Below, piece after piece: positions 27,996-36,562 of a DNA stretch of 41,018 nucleotides. Position 1 is the first letter of the stretch; each line of letters starts with the position of its first letter. The notes beneath the pieces were generated by a model. The model searched no databases. It had not been told where the DNA came from and worked only from the letters and a program-made list of their open reading frames with translations. The position numbers and the translations under genes were made by a program. The DNA is from a virus. The stretch is taken from positions 1-41,018 of the IMG/VR virus record IMGVR_UViG_3300037119_004558; one strand, given 5' to 3'.

Positions 27996-28141
27996 AGGAC
28001 AAGAAGTCCAAGCCGAAGAAGCAGGAGGTGAAGGTGCGCTGCGTCAATTGCGGGGCTGAGTGGTGGGTGGGTCCAGGGCCGATGCCGCACTGCCCGAAGG
28101 ATTTTGGTCCGGTCTACGCGATAGCAGCGAGGATTCGGTGA
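27992..28141 (+). CDS. Micro-protein with Cys pair
   Basis: 49 residues from GTG 27992 (GTGA overlap with the previous stop, GTGA overlap with the next start). Basic N-terminus KDKKSKPKKQEVKV, then CVNC and a later Cys, giving a possible zinc ribbon. Function unknown. Confidence 0.5.
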   Translation: MKDKKSKPKKQEVKVRCVNCGAEWWVGPGPMPHCPKDFGPVYAIAARIR

Positions 28142-28581
28142 CGACACTGCTGCTGGACCTGGCCGCGCTCGGCTGCGTCAAGGGCAAGCTGCTCCCGAAC
28201 CCGCTGGTGATCGAGCGGTTCCAGACCCTGCTCGGCAGGTACAAGCCGCGCATCATCATCACCTCGATCCAGCGAGTGGACATGCCCCTGAGGGTGATCG
28301 CAGGTATCTTCGATTACAAGTACCACGAGCTGATCCAGGGGACCACCGAGTACGCATGGATCAGGGTCCCCCGAATCGAGGAGCAGGAGATCGTCTCGTA
28401 CATCATCCACCACAAGCACCAGGCCCCGTTCGTGGTGGTGGGTCCGACTGGGCCACCGGCCAGGGTGCTGGGTCGGGACGTTCACTTCTGCCGGGTCACG
28501 GGGCTGTTCGGGTCGGGCGAGTACCTGGACCTGGAGGCCCTGCTGATGGGGCTAGCGGATGATGACCCCAATGTCCCTTAA
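28138..28581 (+). CDS. Hypothetical protein of the replication module
   Basis: 147 residues from GTG 28138 (GTGA overlap). Alpha/beta protein: PRIIITSIQRVDMPLRVIAG, QAPFVVVGPTGPPARVLGRDVHFCRV. Strand-loop patterns suggest a Rossmann-like or nuclease-like fold without a clear active site. Overlaps the ERCC4 gene by 23 bases. Family not recognised. Confidence 0.55.
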   Translation: MTTLLLDLAALGCVKGKLLPNPLVIERFQTLLGRYKPRIIITSIQRVDMPLRVIAGIFDYKYHELIQGTTEYAWIRVPRIEEQEIVSYIIHHKHQAPFVVVGPTGPPARVLGRDVHFCRVTGLFGSGEYLDLEALLMGLADDDPNVP

Positions 28582-29302
28582 GGTGGACCGGCGTGTCGGC
28601 AGCATCGACCTGGCCCCGATGATCCGTGCCCATCTGCCCCTGGTGAAGGTGTCGGTGGGTACCCTGAAGTTCGGGGACGTGGCCTTCACTGGATTGGGAC
28701 CAGACGATCGTTACATCCGCATTGGGATCGAAGTGAAAACCGTGGGTGACCTGGTGCAGAGCATGACCAGCGCCCGGCTCCAGGGACACCAGGCTGTGGG
28801 CATGCTGGATGCCTACGAGTTGAACTGGATCGTGGTCGAGGGTCCCTTCCGCTCGGGTCACCGGAGCGGGATGCTGGAGGTGCCGCGCGGGGACAAGCAG
28901 TGGGGCTCCGCGCACACTGCGATTACCTACCGCCAGCTGGACACCTTCATGGCTGCGATGGAGGCGGCCGGGTTCCGGTACCGGCGCACCTGGTCGAGAG
29001 AGGAGACCGCGCTCGTGATCGCGGACCTGTACCGGTTCTGGAGCAAGAGCTGGAACGAGCACAAGACATTCCACACGTTCGATAACAGTCGGGCCTTCGT
29101 CGGGATGAGGCGGCCGAACCAGTGCGAGGTAACGGCAGCTAGCTTGCCCGGTGTCGGGTGGGACCGGGCACAGGCAGTGGCCAAGAAGTTCGGCACAGTG
29201 GAGAAGCTGGCAGGGGCAACGGAGGGGGACATCGCCAGCGTGCCCGGCATCGGTAAGGTAACGGCCCGTAAGGTATGGCGGGCACTGCGAGGGCTGAAGT
29301 GA
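28559..29302 (+). CDS. ERCC4-type structure-specific nuclease with HhH domain
   Basis: 247 residues from ATG 28559 (ATGs at 28562 and 28571 also possible). RIGIEVKTVGDLVQSM (54-69) corresponds to the GxxxERKxxxDL active site of XPF/ERCC4/Mus81 nucleases, with the Arg of ERK replaced by Val (EVK). RLQGHQAVGML and NWIVVEG complete the domain. Two helix-hairpin-helix units end the protein (LPGVGWDRAQAVAKKFG and VPGIGKVTARKVW). It would cut branched DNA, resolving replication or recombination intermediates. The substitution in the active site is worth noting. Confidence 0.75.
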   Translation: MMTPMSLKVDRRVGSIDLAPMIRAHLPLVKVSVGTLKFGDVAFTGLGPDDRYIRIGIEVKTVGDLVQSMTSARLQGHQAVGMLDAYELNWIVVEGPFRSGHRSGMLEVPRGDKQWGSAHTAITYRQLDTFMAAMEAAGFRYRRTWSREETALVIADLYRFWSKSWNEHKTFHTFDNSRAFVGMRRPNQCEVTAASLPGVGWDRAQAVAKKFGTVEKLAGATEGDIASVPGIGKVTARKVWRALRGLK

Positions 29303-31818
29303 AGCCGAGGATCATTCCCGGATCGGGACCGGGCCGCGCCTGGGGCATGCTGATCGGGGAGGCCCCCGGCGAGCGGGAGCACCAGTACGGGCGTCCCTTC
29401 GTGGGCATGTCCGGCAAGGTGCTGGACTCGGTGCTGTACTCGTGCTCCCTCAGCCGGGACTCCCTCTACATCACGAACCTGTACAAGTCCTGGCCCGGCC
29501 CCGGCAACCCGTCCCCTACTGCGGAGCAGATCGCATCCCATTCGGGGCTGCTCCAGGAGGAGCTGGAGACGGTGCGGCCCCGGGTGATCGGCACGTTAGG
29601 TGCCTATGCCACCAAGCACTTTCTCGGGGACGTGTACATGGAGGACGTACATGGCCTTACCTTCACCGTCACGCTGGGCGGGAGAGAGGTGGTCATCGTC
29701 CCCATCTATCATCCGGCTGCTGGGCTCCACTCACCGGAGGTAATGGTTCATTGCTTTCGGGACATGATGACCTTCGCTCGTGTGCTCAAGCTGGGCAAGG
29801 CGGCAGTGGTGCCCCGAGTGGACCAGTACCCGGACCCGAGCTACATGGAGATCGACAAGCCGTGTCACATGCCACCGGGGACGGCAGTGGCAATCGACAC
29901 TGAGGGCTGGGTCCACGATCCCTGGTGCTTGACCTTCTCTGCCAACCCCGGAACCGGGGGCATGATCCGAGCCACCAACAAGGAAGGTCTGCTGCGGTTC
30001 CGAGAGTTCATTCACGACAAGCTGGTGATCCTGCACCACAGTCTGCATGACCTTCCGGTGCTGCGGGCTATGGGCATTTACATCCGCCCGGATCAGTTCG
30101 TGGACACGATGGTGCTATCGTACCTTACCCAGCTGGAGCCACAGGGGCTGAAGTCGCTGGCGTACCGGCACGCTGCGATGGAAATGGACTCGTATGAGTC
30201 CCTCACGGCTGAAGCGGAGGATGACCTTATCGGCAATTACCTGGTCGAGGCGCTCAGCCAGGTGTACCCGAAACAGGAGCCGGTCCAGGAGTGGAGGGGT
30301 GGGGTGTACAGCGTCCGGCAGCCCGCGAGCCTGGAGACTCTGATCGCCTCGGCCCTGCGGTCATGGGTGAAGGGCACGAAGCGCCCGAGCAAGTGGCTGC
30401 GGGAGATGGACCCCGCTGCTCGGGACATCATGGAGACCGTGAACGGGGAGGTACCCCGCTTTACCCTGGACATGGTTCCTCCGGAGAAGGTGCTGCACTA
30501 CGCCTGCCGTGACGCGGACGCCACCATCCGGGTCTGGCCCAAGCTGGAAGCCCTGATCCAGGAGAAGAAGTTGGAGGACATCAGGGAAGTGGACCACGCC
30601 GTGCTGGGCATGGCCGACTTCATGCAGAGCAAGGGCATGCCTGCCGACAAGGTAGGGCTCGTTACCTACGCCGAGCAGCTCCGGGACGATCTCACCACCG
30701 ATGCAAAGCGGATGACCAGGCTGTACAGCAGCGGCAAGCCCTTCAACCCGAACAGCTCGGACCAGTGTGCCCATCTGCTGTTCGATGTGCTGGGCCTGGC
30801 CAGCACCCGGCTCACCAAGAGCAGGAAGAAGCTGAGCACCGATGACAAGGCCCTGAAAGCGCTGCTGGGTTACCACCCTGCCGTGAAGGAGATCGATGAC
30901 TGGCGGGAGAAGGACAAGATCCGCCAGTTCGCGGAGCAGCTGGCCGCTGCGGTAACGAACGGTAGAGTCCCCTACTCCATCAAGGTCACCCGGGTGGTAT
31001 CGGGTCGTTACGCCACGGCTGATGAGAACCTCATGGCGATCCCGGTCAGGAGCGACATGGGCAAGGAGCTGCGGAAGCGGTTCAAGGCACCCCCGGGGTG
31101 GCTGCTGGGCTCGTGCGACCTGAGTCAGATCGAGCTGCGGATCATGGCCCACCTGAGCCAGGACCCCCGCATGCTGAAGGTGTTCCACGACGGCCGGGAC
31201 ATGCACAGCGAGACCGCGATGAACCTGCTCGGGTGTCCCGAGTCTGCCGTGAAGGACAAGAAGTACCGGACCCCCGCCAAGTTCCTGAACTTCGGGATCG
31301 GGTACGGCATCACCGAGCAGGGCTTCTACGAGCAGCTGGTGGTAGCAGGCGTTTACTCCTACAGCGTGGCCGACTGCGCGGAGCTGATCCGGGACTGGTA
31401 CAAGGTGTACCACGGCGTGGCCCGAGCCCAGGAGCTGGCCGGTGCCGAGACCCGGAAGAACGGTTACGTTCGGGACATGGGAGGTAGGATACGTTACCTC
31501 CCGAACATCCACAGCCCGTTCCCCTGGCTGAAGGCTGAAGCGGAACGACAGGCATTCAACCACAAGGTGCAGGCTTCAGCCACCTGGGTGATGAAGCGAG
31601 GCATGGCCCGGTTCTGGAAGTGGCTGACGGAGGAGCGTCGGCTGGAGCACATCTGGCCCCTGCTCCAGATCCACGATGACATGGTAACGCAGCATAAGAT
31701 CGGCAGTGACGCAACCCTGGCCAGGGTTCTCCCTCAGTTGCTCACTGCGGATGCTAGTCTGTTCTCCGTTCCGATCCTGGCCGAGTACCACTCGGGGCCG
31801 TCCTGGGGCGATCTGTAG
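29299..31818 (+). CDS. Uracil-DNA glycosylase / 3'-5' exonuclease / family A DNA polymerase fusion
   Basis: 839 residues from GTG 29299 (GTGA overlap). Residues 1-165 are a family 4/5-like uracil-DNA glycosylase domain: GEAPG (20-24), GRPFVG (31-36), YHPAAG (137-142). The four Fe-S cysteines of family 4 are absent: KSWPGPG and ASHSGLL replace KCRPPG and CxPYL. A DEDDy 3'-5' exonuclease follows, with DTE (200-202), HHSLHDLPVL and YACRD. The polymerase has motif A SCDLSQIELR (Asp607), motif B RTPAKFLNFGIGYG (Lys661) and motif C HDD (792-794). The catalytic residues of exonuclease and polymerase look intact. It is probably the replicative polymerase. Confidence 0.9.
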   Translation: MKPRIIPGSGPGRAWGMLIGEAPGEREHQYGRPFVGMSGKVLDSVLYSCSLSRDSLYITNLYKSWPGPGNPSPTAEQIASHSGLLQEELETVRPRVIGTLGAYATKHFLGDVYMEDVHGLTFTVTLGGREVVIVPIYHPAAGLHSPEVMVHCFRDMMTFARVLKLGKAAVVPRVDQYPDPSYMEIDKPCHMPPGTAVAIDTEGWVHDPWCLTFSANPGTGGMIRATNKEGLLRFREFIHDKLVILHHSLHDLPVLRAMGIYIRPDQFVDTMVLSYLTQLEPQGLKSLAYRHAAMEMDSYESLTAEAEDDLIGNYLVEALSQVYPKQEPVQEWRGGVYSVRQPASLETLIASALRSWVKGTKRPSKWLREMDPAARDIMETVNGEVPRFTLDMVPPEKVLHYACRDADATIRVWPKLEALIQEKKLEDIREVDHAVLGMADFMQSKGMPADKVGLVTYAEQLRDDLTTDAKRMTRLYSSGKPFNPNSSDQCAHLLFDVLGLASTRLTKSRKKLSTDDKALKALLGYHPAVKEIDDWREKDKIRQFAEQLAAAVTNGRVPYSIKVTRVVSGRYATADENLMAIPVRSDMGKELRKRFKAPPGWLLGSCDLSQIELRIMAHLSQDPRMLKVFHDGRDMHSETAMNLLGCPESAVKDKKYRTPAKFLNFGIGYGITEQGFYEQLVVAGVYSYSVADCAELIRDWYKVYHGVARAQELAGAETRKNGYVRDMGGRIRYLPNIHSPFPWLKAEAERQAFNHKVQASATWVMKRGMARFWKWLTEERRLEHIWPLLQIHDDMVTQHKIGSDATLARVLPQLLTADASLFSVPILAEYHSGPSWGDL

Positions 31819-31828
31819 GGAGGTGGTA

Positions 31829-32077
31829 ATGAACTATACCTGGTGGCTGCTGATCGTGTCGGCTCTGTTCCTGCACTGGTGGTGCGGGGACAGACAGAAG
31901 TCGGCAAGCACGGTGGTGGGCAATCCGGAGGACGGTTACATGTCCCCCCGCTGGCTGAACGATCTCCGGAAGGGGAGACTCGATGACTCTATTGTCGGTA
32001 ATGAGCGTTACGATCCCGTGGTGGTTCCCTTCACCCGGGTCTACACGCAGGAGGTGAGACGTGCCACGCACAGCTAG
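31829..32077 (+). CDS. Small membrane-anchored protein
   Basis: 82 residues from ATG 31829 with GGAGG 5 bases upstream. One N-terminal hydrophobic helix (WWLLIVSALFLHWWC) and a polar body. GTAAT copies lie at its start (31827) and inside it (31998-32011). Overlaps the next gene by 17 bases. Role unknown. Confidence 0.55.
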   Translation: MNYTWWLLIVSALFLHWWCGDRQKSASTVVGNPEDGYMSPRWLNDLRKGRLDDSIVGNERYDPVVVPFTRVYTQEVRRATHS

Positions 32078-32438
32078 CCTGAAACCGAAGCCCCGTGAGG
32101 AGGAGACCCCGGCCGCTCCGGAGTGGAAGGAGTACAAGTCCGCTCTCGGGGGTGCCTTCGCGGCCAAGGTCCGTCGCCGCAGTGAGCTGGCCGCTGCCCT
32201 GAAGGAGCTGGAGCAGGAGAAGGACGCCCTGAACGCGGAGATCCTCCTCGGGATGAAGCAGATCCCGGAGACCAGCGTGATGGTGGACGACATCCGGGTA
32301 ACGTACGTTAGCCAGACCCGGAAGTCCATCGACGGGGTACGCCTCCTGGAGCTGGGGGTCCCCGAGCAGACGATTGCGGACGCCACGAAGGAGACCTACT
32401 CCGAGTTCGTGCGCGTCTCTGCTCCAAAGGAGTCGTGA
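32061..32438 (+). CDS. Coiled-coil protein
   Basis: 125 residues from GTG 32061. Residues 35-65 (AAKVRRRSELAAALKELEQEKDALNAEIL) are a likely coiled coil, followed by VDDIRVTYVSQTRKSIDGVRLLELGVPEQTIADATKE. Proteins of this form occur near DNA polymerase genes in many phages with no known function. Confidence 0.6.
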   Translation: MPRTASLKPKPREEETPAAPEWKEYKSALGGAFAAKVRRRSELAAALKELEQEKDALNAEILLGMKQIPETSVMVDDIRVTYVSQTRKSIDGVRLLELGVPEQTIADATKETYSEFVRVSAPKES

Positions 32439-32794
32439 TGACAGAGGAGGAGTACGGACGAAGGATGGAGCTGCTGGGGCGCGTCGGTTCCCTGGTGATC
32501 GATCTCCAGCCCGAGGTGCTGGCTGGGTGGATGGATCACATGCTGGCCACCATCGGCTCCAAGCACCGCGACTACGCCACGATGTCGGAGCTGAGGGACT
32601 TGGTAATCTCTCTTACCGAGTTCCACGACATCATCAAGCTGATAGCCGACAAGGAAGCCGAACGACTGAAGAAAGAGGAGGAAGCTGCGAATGCTCAAGA
32701 GCAAAAAGGTACTGAAGGAGAAGACACCACCCCCGGTCCCGGAGCCGGACGAGGAGGAGGAGCAGGACGAAGGCGAGGGCCTTCTACCCATTGA
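32438..32794 (+). CDS. Helical hypothetical protein
   Basis: 118 residues from ATG 32438, chosen because AAAGGAG lies 5 bases upstream (GTG 32435 is too close). Helical and acidic; the C-terminal 35 residues, rich in Gly/Pro/Arg/Glu, overlap the dUTPase start by 104 bases in another frame and are probably unstructured. No family recognised. Confidence 0.5.
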   Translation: MTEEEYGRRMELLGRVGSLVIDLQPEVLAGWMDHMLATIGSKHRDYATMSELRDLVISLTEFHDIIKLIADKEAERLKKEEEAANAQEQKGTEGEDTTPGPGAGRGGGAGRRRGPSTH

Positions 32795-33227
32795 GTTCAA
32801 GAGGATTCGGGACGACGAGGTGTGCCCGGTTCCGGAGCGGTCCTACCCCGGTGACGCGGGTATGGATCTGACCTGCGCTCGCCAGGTGGTGGTGATGCCA
32901 GGTGCCCGGGTGCAGGTTGCCCACAACATTGCGGTAGCAATCCCGGAGGGCTTCTTCGGGCTCATCCTGCCCCGCTCCAGCGCGCTGCTGAAGAAGGGCA
33001 TCCTGGTCAGTTTGGGGATCATCGACAACGGGTTCCGTGGTGAGCTACAGACCGTTGTTCACAACCCGACCCCCCGAGCTGTGTACATCGAGGAGGGGGA
33101 CCGGTTGTCTCAGCTCATCGTCCTCCCGATCATCGGAGTGGAGTTCCAACACGCCCGTAAGGATCTACCGCCTGGTGATCGTGGTGAGAGGGGTTTCGGC
33201 AGCACGGGCGGAATGGGGGCGGTGTAA
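32691..33227 (+). CDS. dut: dUTP diphosphatase (trimeric dUTPase)
   Basis: 178 residues. An acidic N-terminal extension (1-30) precedes the canonical five motifs: DAGMDL (55-60), PRSS (94-97), GIIDNGFRGEL (109-119), GDRLSQLIV (136-144) and RGERGFGSTG (164-173). All catalytic residues look intact. The enzyme hydrolyses dUTP to dUMP and PPi, keeping uracil out of phage DNA. It acts with the glycosylase domain of the polymerase at 29299. Confidence 0.92.
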   Translation: MLKSKKVLKEKTPPPVPEPDEEEEQDEGEGLLPIEFKRIRDDEVCPVPERSYPGDAGMDLTCARQVVVMPGARVQVAHNIAVAIPEGFFGLILPRSSALLKKGILVSLGIIDNGFRGELQTVVHNPTPRAVYIEEGDRLSQLIVLPIIGVEFQHARKDLPPGDRGERGFGSTGGMGAV

Positions 33228-33229
33228 CG

Positions 33230-33559
33230 GTGAGTAAGCAGAAGGACGTAACCGGCAGTACCAAGGAGATGGAGGAGCTGGACGTGCCCGAGAGCTTCAA
33301 GCAGTTCCTGGTCAGCAACAAGATGGACGAGTTCGTCCCGAACAAGCAGTTCCTGGGTGAGGTGTACAGCCGGGCCGAGTTCCTGGAGGGAGAGGTGGAT
33401 CGCCTCACCCGGGTGGTGAAGGACACCAACGGCAGAGCCGACAAGATGGCCGAGGAGCTGGCGGCCTCGGCCCAGCGGATTCAGGCGCTCACTGCTCGGC
33501 TGAATTCGCTGCTCGTGCAGCTGGACGGGATCATCGGGACGCAGCGCCTAATCGGCTAA
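33230..33559 (+). CDS. Coiled-coil hypothetical protein, last rightward gene
   Basis: 109 residues from GTG 33230. Residues 45-105 have heptad spacing (EFLEGEVDRLTRVVKDTNGRADKMAEELAASAQRIQALTARLNSLLVQL). Its 3' end overlaps the convergent virion gene by 12 bases, leaving no room for an intergenic terminator. Function unknown. Confidence 0.6.
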   Translation: MSKQKDVTGSTKEMEELDVPESFKQFLVSNKMDEFVPNKQFLGEVYSRAEFLEGEVDRLTRVVKDTNGRADKMAEELAASAQRIQALTARLNSLLVQLDGIIGTQRLIG

Positions 33560-35386
33560 CTCGTCCTCCTCCGCTTGCTTCTGGAGGATCTTAGCCAGTG
33601 CCGTGGCCGGGACCCGCAGGGCTGGACTGCTTGCGGTGTTCCCGGCCTTTTCCATTGCGTTCACCATGCGGGCCAGGGCGGTACCGGTGCCCCGCTGCCG
33701 CAGCAGGGCCTTGGCCAGGAGACGCTGGGCGATGATCGCGCCCCCGGTCCCGGTCAGGGTACCAGCGATGTCCCCGGACAGGATGCCGTAGCTGGCCCCG
33801 AGGACGAGGGACGTGTTCAGGGCTGAGCCGATCCTGCGGCCCGTGATGGCAGCGTCGGCTCGGGGCTGGGTGGACTTCACCTGTTCGGTAAACTTCCTTA
33901 CCTCGGCCAGCTTGTCCGGCCCCAGCACGGTCTCCAGCCGGTCGAGCCCCATGCGGGCGAGACCGGTTTGCAGCTTGGCCCCGCTGATGCGCTCGCCGCC
34001 CGTGAGCCCCTTACCCTCGCTGGCCCCCGCGATCCACTGCTCCAGCATGTGGGCACCGGCCGCATCCAGGGCCTCGGCGGGCATCAGCTTCTTCGCCAGC
34101 TTCAGCTCCTCTACCGTGGCCCCCTTCAGCACGTCCGCGATCTCGCTGGGCTGGGCCTTGGCCAGGGACCGCATGCTCCGGCTGTTCCACTCCTTCTGGA
34201 ATTCGGCGTGCTTGCTGTTGGCCTCGCGCCACTCCTCCAGGAAGCCGCCCTTCTTCGCGGCACGCTCCATTGCGGTATCGACGGCCTCCACCAGGCCCTT
34301 CTCCATCGCCCCGGCCGCCGTCTTGCTGATCTGCTTGGCTTCGGTAACAGCCCTTACCCGGTCCATCAGCCGTGACCGGACCTGCTTCATCAGCTCGAAA
34401 TCGATCTTGGCGGGCAGCTTCTTCAGCTTCTTCAGGGGGGCCAGTAGCTCCTGGCCACCGATCCCGGCCGGACCCTTCAGCTCCTTCACCATGCGGTCGG
34501 CCACACCCTTGAGCATCTTGGTGCTGACCATGCCGTCCTTGCCCGCAGCGTCCACCAGGGGCCGCATGGTCTGGTCGTAAGCAGTGGTTACCTCGGCCTG
34601 GGCAGCGTCCTTTGCGGCCTTCTGGGCAGTCTGCCACGTCTTCCCGAACTGCTCACCCGTCTGCTTGCTCACGTTGCTAACGTTCCTTACCAGGTTGTCG
34701 GCAGCGGTGGACAGCTCGGCCACCTGCCCCTTGTCGAATGCCTTGAACAGGCTGGAAGCGCCCACGGACTGGCGCAGTGCGGCTTCGGTCTGGCCCACCA
34801 ACCCGGTCTCACCGGCCTGGAGGGGACTAAGCCGGACTCCCTCCGTGGCCACGGGTGCCTTCGGGGCAACCTTGCCGAGCACGCGCCCGGCACCCTTCAG
34901 CATCGGGCCGGTGAGCAAGGCTCCCGTAGCTTCTCCCATGCTGCCGGGGTCCCCCGCAGCTACGCCCCTGGCCATGTCCACGGTCCCGGGGCCGACCACC
35001 GGAAGGGCCGCGCCCCCAGCGGAGTGGGCGACGTTCGTGCCCGCAGTGATGGTGTCCCAGACCCGCTTCAGCCTGGTCGCGGTGTCGTCTTCGGGCTTGT
35101 GTCCCCCGATCTCCTTCAGCTTCTGGACGCCGCTCAGCACCTCATCGAACTTGCCCTTGGTGGCCTCGGCCATTCCGGTAACTGTCTTTACTGGGGAGGT
35201 AACCAGGTCGTACGCCGTGCGGGGTAACGCAGTGAGACCACGGCCCACCCCGGATGCGAACTGGGACACGGCACCTTCCGGTTCCGGGGGAGGAAACGCC
35301 TTCTGCAAGGCAGCCTGCATCGTCTCCGGCGAGGTGCCATCCGGAAACTCCGCGACTCCACCGTCTGGTGTCTCAACTTCGATCAT
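33548..35386 (-). CDS. Internal virion / DNA-ejection protein (putative)
   Basis: 612 residues. The N-terminus IEVETPDGGVAEFPDGTSPETMQAALQKAF is the short tail-targeting-like module that begins many podovirus internal virion proteins. The rest is helical and Ala/Lys-rich (VRSRLMDRVRAVTEAKQIS..., MLEQWIAGASEGKG), with Gly/Ala hydrophobic stretches near the C-terminus that could insert in membranes. It is the last gene of the leftward block and ATGA-coupled to the gene at 35383. It probably leaves the capsid with the DNA at infection. Confidence 0.65.
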   Translation of the reverse strand: MIEVETPDGGVAEFPDGTSPETMQAALQKAFPPPEPEGAVSQFASGVGRGLTALPRTAYDLVTSPVKTVTGMAEATKGKFDEVLSGVQKLKEIGGHKPEDDTATRLKRVWDTITAGTNVAHSAGGAALPVVGPGTVDMARGVAAGDPGSMGEATGALLTGPMLKGAGRVLGKVAPKAPVATEGVRLSPLQAGETGLVGQTEAALRQSVGASSLFKAFDKGQVAELSTAADNLVRNVSNVSKQTGEQFGKTWQTAQKAAKDAAQAEVTTAYDQTMRPLVDAAGKDGMVSTKMLKGVADRMVKELKGPAGIGGQELLAPLKKLKKLPAKIDFELMKQVRSRLMDRVRAVTEAKQISKTAAGAMEKGLVEAVDTAMERAAKKGGFLEEWREANSKHAEFQKEWNSRSMRSLAKAQPSEIADVLKGATVEELKLAKKLMPAEALDAAGAHMLEQWIAGASEGKGLTGGERISGAKLQTGLARMGLDRLETVLGPDKLAEVRKFTEQVKSTQPRADAAITGRRIGSALNTSLVLGASYGILSGDIAGTLTGTGGAIIAQRLLAKALLRQRGTGTALARMVNAMEKAGNTASSPALRVPATALAKILQKQAEEDELAD

Positions 35387-36561
35387 TCGAGCATACCTGT
35401 CTGGGGGTTGAACTTGAGACGCTTGGGGGTACCGGTCTTTACACCGGACACTGCACTGCCCGGCTGCCCGGGAGGCCCAACCTCCTTCATGATCTTGTCC
35501 GTGAGGGCGTTGATCTCCTCCACGGTGAGGGTCCGGTTGGCCTCACGGGACCCGATGATCGCCTCCGATGCCATCGCCATCCCTGTCAGCTTCTGGGCAA
35601 CCACGTCCAGCTTGTCCCCGGGGTTGGGAGCGAAGGGCTCGATCAGGACTGACTCGGTGGGGCTGAGAGCGACGCCGCTGAGATCCTTGCGGACAGCGGC
35701 AGCAGCACCAGCAACCCGAGCCTGGGCGAGGACCCGCTCCCTGTTCGGGGTAACTCCGGGTACCTTCTCCTCCAGCAGCTTCTTGCCGGACCCGACGAGC
35801 CCGAAGTCGCTGTCCTTGAACTTCCCCGCCTTGATGTCGGCCAGGACCGACTTCACGTTGGTGAGGCTACCCCGGGCCGCCTTCAGTGCCTCGTCCGGCT
35901 TGGGAGAACCGGCCTTGCTCGCTTCGATCTCCTTGCGGGCGGCGATCTCCGCAGCTTGGCGGGCAGCCGCCTGCTTCTCGGTGTACACCGTCTTCGTCAG
36001 CTCGGCCATCGACTTCGGTTGCTGGCCACCCCCCATCTCTGGGGGTAACGGCACCATACCTTCGACGGCGGGCGGGAGCTGGCGCTTTGCTGCCTCACCC
36101 GCTAGCTCCATCTGGCGCTGCCGCTGAGCTGCGGCGGCGGCCTTGGCCAGAACCTGGATGTCGGTCTGGGGACGGACGGGGATGGGGGCCTGGCCCGGAC
36201 CCACCCGGGGCACCATGATCTCGGGATGCTGGCCCGGCATCTGCACGGTGGGGCCGAAGCCCTGGTCGGGGGGGAACATCTGGTCGGGCGCGGGCCGCCC
36301 CTCCAGCAGTGCGATCTCCCGCATCGCGTCGTCCTGGGCCTTACGCCGGTCGTCCAGGTCCATCGACTTCAGCTCACGGTCGTACTTCGACTTCTCCATC
36401 TTGAGCTGTTCCATGCGGATGGCGCGGTTCTCCTCCTCGATTGCTCTCCGCTGCTCGTCCAGCTTCTTCTGTCGCTGGTTCTCCAGCCCCATCTGGTAGT
36501 ACTGCCCGAACGTGTTCATGGCAGGACCGATGGAGACGCCCAGGTCTTCCAGGAAACTCAC
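35383..36561 (-). CDS. Helical internal virion protein (putative)
   Basis: 392 residues from GTG 36561, one base after the upstream stop and just behind GAGGGGG. N-terminal helix SFLEDLGVSIGPAMNTFGQYYQMGLENQRQ, a long charged coiled-coil region (QKKLDEQRRAIEEENRAIRMEQLKMEKSKYDRELKS), a Pro/Gly/Gln linker, then Ala-rich helices. Its position between other ejection-type genes suggests an internal core protein. No family named. Confidence 0.6.
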   Translation of the reverse strand: MSFLEDLGVSIGPAMNTFGQYYQMGLENQRQKKLDEQRRAIEEENRAIRMEQLKMEKSKYDRELKSMDLDDRRKAQDDAMREIALLEGRPAPDQMFPPDQGFGPTVQMPGQHPEIMVPRVGPGQAPIPVRPQTDIQVLAKAAAAAQRQRQMELAGEAAKRQLPPAVEGMVPLPPEMGGGQQPKSMAELTKTVYTEKQAAARQAAEIAARKEIEASKAGSPKPDEALKAARGSLTNVKSVLADIKAGKFKDSDFGLVGSGKKLLEEKVPGVTPNRERVLAQARVAGAAAAVRKDLSGVALSPTESVLIEPFAPNPGDKLDVVAQKLTGMAMASEAIIGSREANRTLTVEEINALTDKIMKEVGPPGQPGSAVSGVKTGTPKRLKFNPQTGMLE

Positions 36562-36562
36562 G

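Noticed and set aside
30361-31563. Leftward open frame of 400 codons inside the polymerase gene
   Set aside because: Antisense to intact polymerase motifs; composition typical of a complement frame.
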